NCBI RefSeq assembly: GCF_003610455.1
Contig: NZ_RAQK01000001.1
Location: 496,001 to 560,000, forward strand
Reading direction: 5' to 3'
Source: Sulfitobacter guttiformis
GTDB lineage: Bacteria > Pseudomonadota > Alphaproteobacteria > Rhodobacterales > Rhodobacteraceae
DNA length: 64,000 nucleotides
In this document: positions 33,394-42,567 of the stretch, one piece after another
Position numbering within the stretch: position 1 is the stretch's first letter
Layout: every line of letters begins with the position of its first letter
Position numbers and translations under genes: made by a program
The notes under the pieces: generated by a model
Databases searched by the model: none
Told to the model about the DNA's origin: nothing
What the model saw: only the letters and a program-made list of their open reading frames with translations

Positions 33394-34164
33394 CTAGATC
33401 GACTTGATCGCGCCACCATCGATGCGGATGCGCGAGCCTGTGACATAGGAAGCCCGAGCGGACGCAAGGAATGTCACAACATCAGCGAATTCTTCGGGTT
33501 TTCCGTACCGACCAACGGGAATCGCTGCACGCGAATTTGCAGCAACTTCGGCCACATCTTTTTGCGTTCGCTTCGCTGCCGCTGCGTCCAGTTCATCAAC
33601 ACGTTGTGTGTGAATGCGCCCGGGCATTACGACATTCACGGTGATCCCATCAGCAGCTACTTCGCCTGCCAGCGTTTTGGACCAACCGACCAAGGCCGCA
33701 CGAATACCGTTCGAGAGCGCGAGGTTCGGGATCGGCTGCTCCACGCCGGATGACGTGACAGAAATCACTCGGCCCCAACCGCGTTCTTTCATCGGCGGTA
33801 AAAGGCGTGTCGTCAAATGAAACAGGTTCGCCGCCATCGCTTCAAAATTGGTAATCCAAGCAGCCCGCTCTGTCGCCTCTGCTGTACCGGGGGGTGGCCC
33901 ACCGCCGTTATTCACAACAATATCAACTCCGCCTTCGGTCAGAAGCCTGTCTATGACGGTATCCACCGCTTGAATAGCTGACAGATCCAGCTCGATAGGG
34001 TGCACGTTGCCCATCCCGTTCGCCCAGCCTTCGATCTTGTCGATACTGCGCGCTGCCGCGAATACCACAGCACCCTCGGCAGCCAAGGATTTGGCAATTG
34101 CCATGCCAATGCCACGGCTGGCCCCCAGCACAAGTGCGCGTTTCCCACCTAGTTCCAGATCCAT
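33394..34164 (-). CDS. Atypical short-chain dehydrogenase/reductase family protein
   Basis: The 256-residue protein has the NAD(P) motif GASRGIG (14-20), NNGGG (85-89) and the catalytic-type Ser138/139. The normal Tyr-x-x-x-Lys position, 13 residues on, reads Ser151-Asn-Gly-Ile-Arg155. The catalytic Tyr and Lys are therefore both replaced. A small SDR subgroup with SNxxR is known to me, and its chemistry is unclear. The C-terminus (SYVTGSRIRIDGG) is normal. Last gene of the long transporter/amidohydrolase operon, with a TAATG junction to the lyase gene. It could act on an aldehyde or imine product. Confidence 0.85.
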   Translation of the reverse strand: MDLELGGKRALVLGASRGIGMAIAKSLAAEGAVVFAAARSIDKIEGWANGMGNVHPIELDLSAIQAVDTVIDRLLTEGGVDIVVNNGGGPPPGTAEATERAAWITNFEAMAANLFHLTTRLLPPMKERGWGRVISVTSSGVEQPIPNLALSNGIRAALVGWSKTLAGEVAADGITVNVVMPGRIHTQRVDELDAAAAKRTQKDVAEVAANSRAAIPVGRYGKPEEFADVVTFLASARASYVTGSRIRIDGGAIKSI

Positions 34165-35087
34165 TAATTCAGCTCCTTAAGTCTTTGCTCTTGTCGTATA
34201 ATCAACTGATCAACCTCCCGGCGGCTCGCTTCCGACAAAGCCGCCCCTGGCCTGCGCAACGCGTCATGCGCAATAATTCCGCGCTTCGCTAGGGTGTATT
34301 TGCGGATAGCGAGACCCATACCGGGCTGCTGTTCGAACCGTGCCAAGGGGAGATAAGCGTCAAAGAGATCACGTGCACGGTCGGGCTCGCCACGTGTATA
34401 ATGCTCCACAACCGTTACCATCATCTCTGGGTATGCAAATCCGGTCATGGCACCGTCAGCACCGCGCGCCATCTCCTCTGGCAGGAAAAGGCCCCCGTTG
34501 CCGCACAGGATCGAGATGCGTTTGTTCAGGACGCCTTCGCGGCGCAGATAGCTGATCTTTTCCAGCCCCGGCCAATCTTCGTGTTTCAGACAAACACATG
34601 ACGGCAGATCGTTGACGATACGCGCGATGATCCCCGACGACATCTGAACGCCAGTCGCGAGCGGAAAATCCTGCAAGACAAATGGCACATCGCCGATCAA
34701 CTCTGCCACTTGGGTGTAATAGCCTATAATCTGGTCGTCGGTGCGCAAACTTCCGGGTGGGGCTACCATAACACCGGCCGCACCCAGATCCATAACCATT
34801 GTAGTGAGTGCATCTATCTGCGCAAACCCGGGAGCAGAAACACCGACGACGACCGGCACTCGCCCATCCACCCTTTTCAGGATGCGCGCGACGACATCAC
34901 GCGATTCCTCTACCGTGAGCTTGGGTGCCTCGCCCATCATGCCAAGAACCGTTAGTCCTGTCGCTCCGGCGTCCAGATAAAAATCGACCATCCGGTCGCA
35001 GCTTTCCATATCGATCCGGCCATCGGGGTGAAAGGGTGTCACCGCGATCACGAAAACGCCCTGCGCGTCAGTTGTCAGTTGTTTCAT
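34164..35087 (-). CDS. DapA-family (dihydrodipicolinate synthase/N-acetylneuraminate lyase) aldolase
   Basis: The 307-residue TIM-barrel protein has the Schiff-base Lys168 in CLKHED and GMMGEA (49-54) in the place of the usual G(T/S)TGE. The region where DapA has its catalytic Tyr reads VLQDFPLATG, with no Tyr. It probably splits or condenses a 2-oxo acid, but not as a classical dihydrodipicolinate synthase. It is coupled to the racemase (ATGA) upstream and to the SDR gene downstream. Substrate is unknown. Confidence 0.85.
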   Translation of the reverse strand: MKQLTTDAQGVFVIAVTPFHPDGRIDMESCDRMVDFYLDAGATGLTVLGMMGEAPKLTVEESRDVVARILKRVDGRVPVVVGVSAPGFAQIDALTTMVMDLGAAGVMVAPPGSLRTDDQIIGYYTQVAELIGDVPFVLQDFPLATGVQMSSGIIARIVNDLPSCVCLKHEDWPGLEKISYLRREGVLNKRISILCGNGGLFLPEEMARGADGAMTGFAYPEMMVTVVEHYTRGEPDRARDLFDAYLPLARFEQQPGMGLAIRKYTLAKRGIIAHDALRRPGAALSEASRREVDQLIIRQEQRLKELN

Positions 35088-35755
35088 ACTTTGTCCAATC
35101 GTGTCTTTTGTAACGCAACGCGCCCGATTGCCATGGCGGCAGCCGCCTGACAGGGTTCGACCACGGGCACGCCGAGGTGATTTTCGAGATTAGTGCGAAA
35201 GGCTGTCATGCCTGCGCAGCCCAGAATAAGCACATCCGCCATAGCAGCGTCGCGCAGGCGTGTTCCCACGACTTTAAGACGGTCAAAGGTCTTTTCTTCG
35301 TCCGCCAGCTCCAACACCCCAAGCTCGAGCGGCATGTCGGCGGCCAACCGGTCCATCACTCCCATCGCACCGACATAGCGCATGTGTCGCGGGATACTTT
35401 TCGACAGGATCGAGATTATCCCAAAGCGCTGCCCCATCGTCATTGCTGTCAGAATGGATGCCTCGGCGATGCCAATGACGGGACGTGAGGATTGTTCGCG
35501 CAATGCGGCCAAACCGGGATCAGAGTAGCAGGCAATCACAAACGCGCTTGCGCTGTCTTCGAGTGCTGCGCAGTGCGTCAACAATGGACCAACCACCCCA
35601 TCAACATGCGCTTGGGTTTCAATACCGGGCGGGCCCTCGGCCAGAGTGCGCGCAGCGATACTGACGGAGCTCGCTGTGCGCATAGGCTCAACCGCGCGGT
35701 CAATTCCATCGGTAACGTGTTGGCTGCTATTGGGGTTAATTATGTAGATCGTCAT
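35084..35755 (-). CDS. Asp/Glu/hydantoin racemase family protein
   Basis: The 223-residue protein has the paired catalytic cysteines of cofactor-independent racemases: Cys76 (IACYSDPG) and Cys180 (ILGCAGM). The N-terminus IYIINPNSSQHVTDGI is typical of hydantoin racemases (HyuE/HyuA type). Together with the divergent hydantoinase this suggests racemisation of 5-substituted hydantoins or similar cyclic ureides. It starts five bases after the amidohydrolase stop and overlaps the lyase gene. Confidence 0.88.
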   Translation of the reverse strand: MTIYIINPNSSQHVTDGIDRAVEPMRTASSVSIAARTLAEGPPGIETQAHVDGVVGPLLTHCAALEDSASAFVIACYSDPGLAALREQSSRPVIGIAEASILTAMTMGQRFGIISILSKSIPRHMRYVGAMGVMDRLAADMPLELGVLELADEEKTFDRLKVVGTRLRDAAMADVLILGCAGMTAFRTNLENHLGVPVVEPCQAAAAMAIGRVALQKTRLDKV

Positions 35756-35760
35756 TTCAT

Positions 35761-37197
35761 TTATCCTTCCTGTCCCCAGAAATCTGACGGTAGTTCCAGA
35801 TCATTCTGCCCGCCGATACGCGTAATCATTTGCGCCGCTTGTGCGTTGGCGTCGTCAAGAATTTCGGCCTCGTCTACGCGCGTTGGTCGGCCCATCCGCA
35901 AAACAACCTGCCCCCCAACCAGAACGGTGTCGACATCATTGCCGTTAGCAAAACACACCAGCCGGTGAACTGGCATATTGAGCGGGTAAAGATGCGCGCG
36001 CCGCAAATCGACCACCGTCAGATCAGCATCCTTGCCCACCTCCACCGAGCCTATGCGACCTTCCATTCCAAGAGCTCTCGCACTTGCAATAGTACACATT
36101 TCCAGCGCCTTGCCGATCGGCAGAACTGATGCATCGCGAAAATGGGTACGATGATAATGCATTGCCTGCTGCATGTGACGGAACATGTCACTCGAACGAT
36201 CAGGTGCTGTCGCATCCGACCCCAGCGCAACAGTAGCACCCGCCGCCATTAGCTCAATCGCGGGACAACGGCCCAAAATCGACGCATTCGCGGATGGATT
36301 ATGGGCGATCTTCGTATCACTGGCCGCGACCAGGGTGATTTCATCCTCGTGCAGATCAATACAGTGTGACAGCAGGGTTTCCGGCCCCAAAAGGCCCAGT
36401 TTTTCAGCCCTACGGATGGAACCACGCCAATGGCCGTCTTGAGTAAAGATCAAACCACGCTCGCGGGCAAATGCGCGCACAATCCGCACCTGCTGGCAGG
36501 CTACGGCATAGGCTTCCGGCGGCATATCTTTCTCGTGCTCATCGCGCAAAACGGGATAGAGCATTGCAATCTGAATACGTCCCTCATTGGTGTTATGCCA
36601 CACTTCCGCAATCTCACGAGACGTCTGCATTTGTTGTTCAAAGCTAACTTCGTATTGCCGCCGTTCGCCGGTATACCAATCGGCGTAGAGGCGCGGATGT
36701 GGCGCACGCGTGGGACCAACGGCCACCATGCTGCGTGTGCCCACCTCTACCACCCCGCGACAATGCGCAGCGGCGTAGGCAGGATTATCCGTTCGCATAA
36801 TTGTATCGCCACCACCCAAAAGGGAAACGCCAGTTGTCACGCCAAAACGCAACCGCTCCAACGCGGCCAACCGTGCCTCGGCATACCAGAATTCGGGCGG
36901 CGACGCTTGAGTGTAAACCTCACCGCAGATGTCCTCCCACCGATCGCCCCCGTGCATTCCCATTGATTTGATCAATCCATGCCCTGCATGGGCATGGACG
37001 TCGATCAAACCGGGGATGATGATCTTACCCGTGCAATCAATAATCTCAGTGGTTTCAATCTGCGCCCGAAGATCATGGGCAGTGCCTACAGCAGCGATCT
37101 TGCCACCAGCGACAGCGACGGCGCCTTCTTCTATCACGCGGCGCTCCGGATCCATCGTCACCACAGTACCGCCAGCCAAAATTATATCAGCTTGCAT
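35761..37197 (-). CDS. Amidohydrolase family protein (chlorohydrolase/deaminase type)
   Basis: The 478-residue metal-dependent hydrolase has the entry motif GLIDVHAHAGHG (His68, His70), a later HWRG, SHCIDLHEDE and HNPSANASILG, and GSDATAPDRSSD near residue 340. This is the layout of the AtzB/TrzN/SsnA/guanine-deaminase branch, which removes amino groups or halogens from rings. The C-terminal DLRRAHLYPLNMP...VGGQVVLRMGRP beta sandwich is intact. It starts two bases after the leaderless binding-protein gene. Substrate is not determined. Confidence 0.9.
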   Translation of the reverse strand: MQADIILAGGTVVTMDPERRVIEEGAVAVAGGKIAAVGTAHDLRAQIETTEIIDCTGKIIIPGLIDVHAHAGHGLIKSMGMHGGDRWEDICGEVYTQASPPEFWYAEARLAALERLRFGVTTGVSLLGGGDTIMRTDNPAYAAAHCRGVVEVGTRSMVAVGPTRAPHPRLYADWYTGERRQYEVSFEQQMQTSREIAEVWHNTNEGRIQIAMLYPVLRDEHEKDMPPEAYAVACQQVRIVRAFARERGLIFTQDGHWRGSIRRAEKLGLLGPETLLSHCIDLHEDEITLVAASDTKIAHNPSANASILGRCPAIELMAAGATVALGSDATAPDRSSDMFRHMQQAMHYHRTHFRDASVLPIGKALEMCTIASARALGMEGRIGSVEVGKDADLTVVDLRRAHLYPLNMPVHRLVCFANGNDVDTVLVGGQVVLRMGRPTRVDEAEILDDANAQAAQMITRIGGQNDLELPSDFWGQEG

Positions 37198-37199
37198 CG

Positions 37200-38627
37200 T
37201 TATGCCCCGCTCAGCTTGGGAAGACGGGCGACATCAATCACGCCGTCGGCGGGCATTTTGAAATCAGGGTGTTTTCCTGCCAGACCAATAACGCGCAAAG
37301 GATTGTAAAGCGTCAGCCAAGCCGGATCATCTTGAAGCATTTTATAGGCCTCACGCCAGATTTCGGCGCGCGCGAAGCGTTTGGTCGTGACACGCCCTGC
37401 GTCGATCAGCGCTTCAACTTTGGGGTTCGCGTACCCCTGCCACCATGAACCTGCCACGCGTGAATCGATTTTTTCGAAAAGCACGCGGTATGTACTCATC
37501 GGACTTGAATCAAACACGCACAGATCACGGATTTCCTTAAGCCGCACCATATGCGCGTAGTCCTCCCTTTCGGGATGGATGAACACCTGTAACTTGATAC
37601 CTACCTGCGCCAATTGATCCCCCAGCGCAGCGGTCAATCGCTCCGCCTCATCCGGAAGGCGCGTTGGGCAGTCCACGTTCAATGTGAGGCCCTCGGCGTA
37701 GCCTGCTTCGGCCAAAAGGGCCATCGCGCGGTCGCGGTCCACCACGGCACCATTACCCTGCCCCGCACCGAAATGGTTCGGACTGACAAATCCGCGCAAG
37801 GGGTGGGCAGCCCCCTGCATGACTGTCGTGATCAGAGCCTCTCTGTCGACGGCAAGGCTTAGCGCAAGACGGACGTTTGCGTCAGCCAAAGGTCCACGGG
37901 CCGCGTTCAGCAAATATATGATCGCAACGGGCGACAGAAATTCGTGGCGCATCTCGCCAAGACGCCGCGATTTTTCGAAATCAAGGCCAATGGCAGCCTG
38001 CACCTTGCCCTGTTCCAGCAGTTCCAGACGCTGTTGCGGATCAGCTTCCAGTTGCCATGTTACACGCGCGTTTGCAGCCTCACCGGCAAAGTGGCCTGCT
38101 ATCCGCTCTGCGGTGATTTGGGTCTGAGTGATCTTGATCAACCTATAGGGACCCGATCCGATTTGAACGCTGAAATCCTCCGCGTCCAGTGCTGCAAAAG
38201 CCGAAGGTGCGACGACAAAACCCTGCTCCAGCACATCAAGAAGATCCGCCATCGGGGCAGCAAGCGTCAACTGCAACGTTCGCTCGTCCAATACGTCGAT
38301 CTGTGCGCCGCCTAAAAACTGGCGCCAGACAGCAGGCGCACCAAGCGTATACCCCTTATCCTCCCGTGCCATACGGGTCAGACAAGCGGAAACCGCGCCT
38401 GCATCACAGCGTGTCCCATCGTGAAACGTGACATCAGGCTGCAAATAGAACGTCCATTGGCGCGCGTCGGTCGAGACCTCCCAGCGCTGCGCAAGATGTG
38501 GCACGAAATCCTGCCCAACACGGCGCACAAGCGTATCATAAATCGCGTGCAGTATCGTCAGTTCATCCGTCGCATCGGTGCAGTCATGGGGATCGTGCAG
38601 GCCCAGCCTTGGTTGCGCAATGATCAT
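37200..38627 (-). CDS. Solute-binding protein family 5 homologue lacking a signal peptide
   Basis: The 475-residue protein is a full-length SBP_bac_5 (oligopeptide/nickel-binding) domain: YDTLVRRVGQDFVPHLAQRW near the start, FHDGTRCDAGAV, DANVRLALSLAVDREALI, LAEAGYAEGLTLN and WWQGYANPKVEALIDAG. The start at 38627 overlaps the stop of the ATPase gene (ATGA) and the protein begins MIIAQPRLGLHDPHD, directly in the fold. No hydrophobic leader exists, and the frame cannot extend upstream without entering the coupled gene. A second binding protein with a normal signal peptide opens the same operon. The product may be cytoplasmic or wrongly truncated; both are possible. Confidence 0.88.
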   Translation of the reverse strand: MIIAQPRLGLHDPHDCTDATDELTILHAIYDTLVRRVGQDFVPHLAQRWEVSTDARQWTFYLQPDVTFHDGTRCDAGAVSACLTRMAREDKGYTLGAPAVWRQFLGGAQIDVLDERTLQLTLAAPMADLLDVLEQGFVVAPSAFAALDAEDFSVQIGSGPYRLIKITQTQITAERIAGHFAGEAANARVTWQLEADPQQRLELLEQGKVQAAIGLDFEKSRRLGEMRHEFLSPVAIIYLLNAARGPLADANVRLALSLAVDREALITTVMQGAAHPLRGFVSPNHFGAGQGNGAVVDRDRAMALLAEAGYAEGLTLNVDCPTRLPDEAERLTAALGDQLAQVGIKLQVFIHPEREDYAHMVRLKEIRDLCVFDSSPMSTYRVLFEKIDSRVAGSWWQGYANPKVEALIDAGRVTTKRFARAEIWREAYKMLQDDPAWLTLYNPLRVIGLAGKHPDFKMPADGVIDVARLPKLSGA

Positions 38628-39658
38628 CTTATCTTATCCCTTTCAGGTTCATCGACCAAATGGCACGCCACAGTCTGGTCATCGCCAACGTCCCTCAAAA
38701 GCGGACGTTCTCTGGCGCAGCGTTCCCACGCAAAAGGGCAACGGGTCCTGAAGCAGCATCCAGAAGGCAACTCCAACGCCGAGGGCACTTCGCCACTAAG
38801 AGTAATCTCTTCAACGTCGCGCTTTTCTTTTATGCTCGGGGCTGCCGAAAGGAGCGCGCGCGTGTAGGGGTGGCGCGGTTTGGCGAACAGCACATCACGC
38901 GGTGCGTTTTCGACCATGAACCCGAGGTACATGACCCCTACCCGATCCGCGATGTGGTTCACTACCGACAAGTCATGGCTGATAAAAAGGTATGCCAGAC
39001 CGAACTCATCACGCAGGTCCATCATAAGATTGAGAATCTGCGCCTGAATGGACACGTCGAGCGCAGAAACCGGCTCATCTGCAATGATCAATCCAGGCGT
39101 CACCGACAATGCACGCGCAATTCCAATGCGCTGTCTCTGCCCACCGGAAAACTGGTGCGGGTAGCGCCCCGCATGCTCTGCATTCAGGCCGACCTTGGCC
39201 AACAGCGCTTCGGTCTTTGCCGCTACGCCTTTGCGATCAGCAGCATTTTTGGTCTGCTCCAACAGCGGTTCGGCCACGATATCGCGTACGCGTTGCCGTG
39301 GATTAAGCGAGGCGTAGGGATCCTGAAAAATCATCTGCATCTTTGCCCGTACCGGCAACATTTCTGCAAATCCGTGGTTGGCAATATCCTCGCCATCGAC
39401 CTTCACCGCCCCCCGCGTAGGCTTATAAATCCGTGCAATCGTTTTTGCGACTGTGGACTTGCCACAACCACTTTCGCCAACAAGGGCCATGATTTCGCCG
39501 CGCGCGATCTTAAAGCTGACCCCGTTCACCGCATGGACAACGGGGCGGTCAAGCTTGAACCCCTTCGCGCTCAGCCTGAGGCGGTCAAGCACACCGCCCC
39601 CGATGGAGAAATGCATTTCAAGATCACGCACTTCGAGCATGGGTGTCGCATCGTTCAT
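38624..39658 (-). CDS. Oligopeptide-type ABC transporter ATP-binding protein, OppF/DppF-like
   Basis: The 344-residue ATPase has Walker A GESGCGKST, Q-loop MIFQDPYASLNPR, signature FSGGQRQRIGIARAL and Walker B LIIADEPVSALDVS. Its C-terminal oligopeptide-family extension ends in a Cys cluster (SGCCFRTRCPFAWERC). The ATG at 39658 overlaps the OppD-like stop and fits the family start; a longer in-frame start at 39784 lies inside oppD. It is one of a DF-type pair working with the two permeases of this operon. Confidence 0.95.
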   Translation of the reverse strand: MNDATPMLEVRDLEMHFSIGGGVLDRLRLSAKGFKLDRPVVHAVNGVSFKIARGEIMALVGESGCGKSTVAKTIARIYKPTRGAVKVDGEDIANHGFAEMLPVRAKMQMIFQDPYASLNPRQRVRDIVAEPLLEQTKNAADRKGVAAKTEALLAKVGLNAEHAGRYPHQFSGGQRQRIGIARALSVTPGLIIADEPVSALDVSIQAQILNLMMDLRDEFGLAYLFISHDLSVVNHIADRVGVMYLGFMVENAPRDVLFAKPRHPYTRALLSAAPSIKEKRDVEEITLSGEVPSALELPSGCCFRTRCPFAWERCARERPLLRDVGDDQTVACHLVDEPERDKIR

Positions 39659-40644
39659 GCGCTTTCTCCCGGAACCAGTGGAAAGTGGCACGCCGCCTCT
39701 AGCGACATATGTTGTGCGCGTAGAACCGGCTCTTCTTCGGCACAGCGGGCCTGCGCACGCGGGCAACGGTCCCGAAAATTGCACCCTTCAGGCAGGTTTC
39801 GGATATCGGGCACCGAGCCGGGGATCTGCTTGAGCCGCGCATGACGGTTCAGCGGATCAGGGATACTGTCGATCAATCCTCGGGTATATGGATGCGCCGG
39901 CGACGAAATCAGATCGCGGGTGCGCCCCCGCTCGACGACTTTGCCACAGTAAAGAACGGTAATATGATCCGCCATTTCAGACACGACAGCCAGATCATGG
40001 GTTATCAGGATCATTGACGCGCCCTTTTCAGCGATCTGGGCGCGCATCAGCTTCAATATCTGGCTTTGGATTGTTACATCCAAAGCCGTCGTTGGCTCAT
40101 CCGCGATTATCAGACGCGGCCGCGCAAGCATGGCGATGGCAATCACAACGCGCTGACGCATACCGCCGGAAAACTGGTGGGGATAGGCGTTGAGGCGCTC
40201 TGCAGCGCGGCTGATACCGACGCTTTCGAGCATATCGATGCAAGCCTGCTTGCGCGCTGCTGCGTCCAGATCGGTATGCAAGCAGAGCATTTCGTCCATT
40301 TGACGACCAACCGTATGCAGTGGATTCAGCGAGGTCATGGGATCCTGAAAAACCATAGCGATGTCGCGCCCGCGTATCTCGCGCAGCCGTTTTTCGCCGG
40401 CCTGAACAAGGTTCTCACCCTCCAGCAAGATTTCCCCACCTTCAATTTTTCCCGGGCTGTCGATCAAGCCGAGGATCGAAAAGCCAACGACTGATTTACC
40501 GCCACCGCTCTCGCCGACGAGCCCCATCACCTCACCTTTGCCGATGGAGAAACTTACGCCGTTGACAGCCTTAACCGTGCCGGAAAACGTGTGGAAATAA
40601 GTGCGCAAATCACGCACATCGAGCAAAGTATCAGGCACAGTCAT
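39655..40644 (-). CDS. Oligopeptide-type ABC transporter ATP-binding protein, OppD/DppD-like
   Basis: The 329-residue ATPase has Walker A GESGGGKSV, Q-loop MVFQDPMTSLNP, signature [14 protein letters not shown] and Walker [15 protein letters not shown], plus the OppD C-terminal iron-sulphur-like Cys cluster (EGCNFRDRCPRAQARC). It overlaps the OppC-like gene by four bases on one side and the OppF-like gene on the other. Length is normal. Confidence 0.95.
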   Translation of the reverse strand: MTVPDTLLDVRDLRTYFHTFSGTVKAVNGVSFSIGKGEVMGLVGESGGGKSVVGFSILGLIDSPGKIEGGEILLEGENLVQAGEKRLREIRGRDIAMVFQDPMTSLNPLHTVGRQMDEMLCLHTDLDAAARKQACIDMLESVGISRAAERLNAYPHQFSGGMRQRVVIAIAMLARPRLIIADEPTTALDVTIQSQILKLMRAQIAEKGASMILITHDLAVVSEMADHITVLYCGKVVERGRTRDLISSPAHPYTRGLIDSIPDPLNRHARLKQIPGSVPDIRNLPEGCNFRDRCPRAQARCAEEEPVLRAQHMSLEAACHFPLVPGESA

Positions 40645-41513
40645 TTCAACCTCGGATTCAATTCGTCACGCAAGAAATCACCGAACAGGTTGATCCCGAA
40701 GACCAGCATCATAATCGCAAGTCCGGGGAAAACCGATGTCCACCACAGCCCCGAAAATAGAACGTCGAATCCGTTCTTGATCAGCAGGCCCAGCGACGGT
40801 TGGGTGATCGGCACACCCACACCTAAGAAGCTGAGCGATGCTTCGATGAGGACAAAGGTTCCGACCTGTATTGTCGCAATAACGATGAGTGGTGTCAGCA
40901 CGTTGGGCAAAACATGTTTGCGGATAATTTTAGCATTAGACAGCCCTGCAACTTTCGCAGCCTGAACGTATTCTTTTTCGATTTCGGACAAGGTGGATCC
41001 GCGCACAGTGCGGGCGTAAACGACCCAACCAACAGCCGTCAAAGCGATCAAGACCTTATCCACGCCTGTTCCCACTGCCGACATCAAAAACAGGGCGATC
41101 AAAATAGACGGAAACGAAAGCTGGATGTCAGCGATCCGCATGATGACCGCATCGGCGATGCCGCCGTAGAACCCTGCGATTAGGCCCAGTATTGTCCCGA
41201 TGGTACAAGACGCGATCATCGCCACCAGACCGATAAAAACTGAAATACGCGCACCATACAAGATCGATGCCCAGACATCGCGGCCCTGCCCGTCCGTGCC
41301 CAGCACGAATTGCGCATCGCCTCCTTCAAGCCAAACGGGTGGCTTGTAGCTGTCCATCAGGTTCAAAGAAGCAATGTCATATGGGTTTTGTGCCACCAGA
41401 AACGGACCGGCGATTACCGCAAAAGCGAAAAGAGCCATAAACGTACTGCCGATAACGGCCGATGTGCTGCGCGTGTAGTTGTGGAAGAACTCCGAGCGGA
41501 GGAAAGAAGTCAT
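40641..41513 (-). CDS. Oligopeptide-type ABC transporter permease, OppC/DppC-like
   Basis: The 290-residue inner-membrane protein has six hydrophobic segments and a DppC-type N-terminal part (YTRSTSAVIGSTFMALFAFAVIAG). The EAA-type cytoplasmic loop AAKVAGLSNAKIIRKHVLPNV contacts the ATPases. LGTDGQGRDVWASILYGARIS is a strong family mark of DppC proteins. It starts seven bases after the OppB-like gene and overlaps the OppD-like gene. Confidence 0.95.
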   Translation of the reverse strand: MTSFLRSEFFHNYTRSTSAVIGSTFMALFAFAVIAGPFLVAQNPYDIASLNLMDSYKPPVWLEGGDAQFVLGTDGQGRDVWASILYGARISVFIGLVAMIASCTIGTILGLIAGFYGGIADAVIMRIADIQLSFPSILIALFLMSAVGTGVDKVLIALTAVGWVVYARTVRGSTLSEIEKEYVQAAKVAGLSNAKIIRKHVLPNVLTPLIVIATIQVGTFVLIEASLSFLGVGVPITQPSLGLLIKNGFDVLFSGLWWTSVFPGLAIMMLVFGINLFGDFLRDELNPRLK

Positions 41514-41520
41514 GATGCCC

Positions 41521-42486
41521 TCATTTCAGCGTAATGCGCGGGTCGATCAGCGTATAGACAAGATCGACCAGAAAATTGATGACAACAAAGATCACCGCAA
41601 CCAGCATCAGATAGACAACGATCACGGGCCGGTCGGCACGGTAAATTGAATCGATAAGCAGCTTGCCCATGCCGGGCCAGGAAAAAATCGTTTCGGTAAT
41701 AGTAGCAAAAGCGATGAGGTCGCCCAGTTGCAGGCCGAATATTGTGACAACGGGGATCAATGCATTTTTCAGACCGTGCTTATACAAAACGTCTCGACGC
41801 GTAGCTCCTTTGGCCCGCGCGAATTTCATATAGTCTTGGCGCCCGACCTCCATCATTCCCGCGCGTGTCATACGCAACAAAATGGCCATTGTTCCCAGCG
41901 ACAGAGTTACCGCGGGCAGGATAATGTGATGCCAGCCGTCCCATGTCACAAGGCTCAGCCGCAAGCCGAATACCTCTGCGGTGTCGCCCCGCCCGGATGA
42001 CGGGAATATCCCCCAGTTGACTGCAAACAAATAGATCAGAACCATGCCGACCCAAAAACCGGGCAGCGAAATCCCAAGCAACGACCCTGACATGATCGTA
42101 CGGCTCAGCCGGCCGTTCGGGTTCGCGCCAGCATAAACGCCCAGAGGGATCGCAATGACGATTGCCAGAACCATCGCGACAAGCACCATTTCAACAGTCG
42201 CGGGCAAGCGTTCCAGGATCAGTGTCATCGCGGGCTGGCGAAAAACATAAGAGTGACCGAAGTCACCCTGCAACAGGCTGGTGAGAAATTTCCAGTACTG
42301 GACAATCAAAGACTGGTCGAGCCCGAGAATACGGCGCGCCTGCGCGATTTCAGAGTCTGTAGCGTCAATCGGCACGATCATGAAAACCGGATCACCGGTA
42401 AAGCTCATCATCATGAAAACCACGACAGAGACAACCCACAGCACGAGCAGCATCTGTATCAGCCGTTTGAGAAGATATCCAAACAT
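41521..42486 (-). CDS. Oligopeptide-type ABC transporter permease, OppB/DppB-like
   Basis: The 321-residue permease begins MFGYLLKRLIQMLLVLWVVSV, the standard DppB N-terminal helix. The ATG at 42486 is preferred over an upstream in-frame ATG at 42537, which adds an Arg/Pro-rich piece. TLGTMAILLRMTRAGMMEVGRQDYMKFARAKGATRRDVLYKHGLKNALIPV is the DppB cytoplasmic loop. Six hydrophobic segments are present. It follows the binding-protein gene after an imperfect hairpin. Confidence 0.95.
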   Translation of the reverse strand: MFGYLLKRLIQMLLVLWVVSVVVFMMMSFTGDPVFMIVPIDATDSEIAQARRILGLDQSLIVQYWKFLTSLLQGDFGHSYVFRQPAMTLILERLPATVEMVLVAMVLAIVIAIPLGVYAGANPNGRLSRTIMSGSLLGISLPGFWVGMVLIYLFAVNWGIFPSSGRGDTAEVFGLRLSLVTWDGWHHIILPAVTLSLGTMAILLRMTRAGMMEVGRQDYMKFARAKGATRRDVLYKHGLKNALIPVVTIFGLQLGDLIAFATITETIFSWPGMGKLLIDSIYRADRPVIVVYLMLVAVIFVVINFLVDLVYTLIDPRITLK

Positions 42487-42522
42487 CGGAACGGGCCGTC
42501 TTTCATTGAAGGGAAATAAACG

Positions 42523-42554
42523 CGCGCCCCACAGCATCTGAGCTGCGGGACGCG
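42523..42554 (-). promoter_or_regulatory. Intercistronic hairpin after the family 5 binding-protein gene
   Basis: An imperfect 13-bp stem (CGCGCCCCACAGC with GCTGCGGGACGCG, 11 pairs) closes a six-base loop between the binding-protein stop and the OppB-like start. No T-run follows on the minus strand. It probably sets a higher level for the binding protein by protecting the upstream mRNA. Confidence 0.6.
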
Positions 42555-42567
42555 CAAATTATCAGGA

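Noticed and set aside
38660..39844. Rightward frame of 394 codons opposite the OppF-like ATPase gene
   Set aside because: The minus strand holds all ABC motifs; the plus frame has no recognisable domain.
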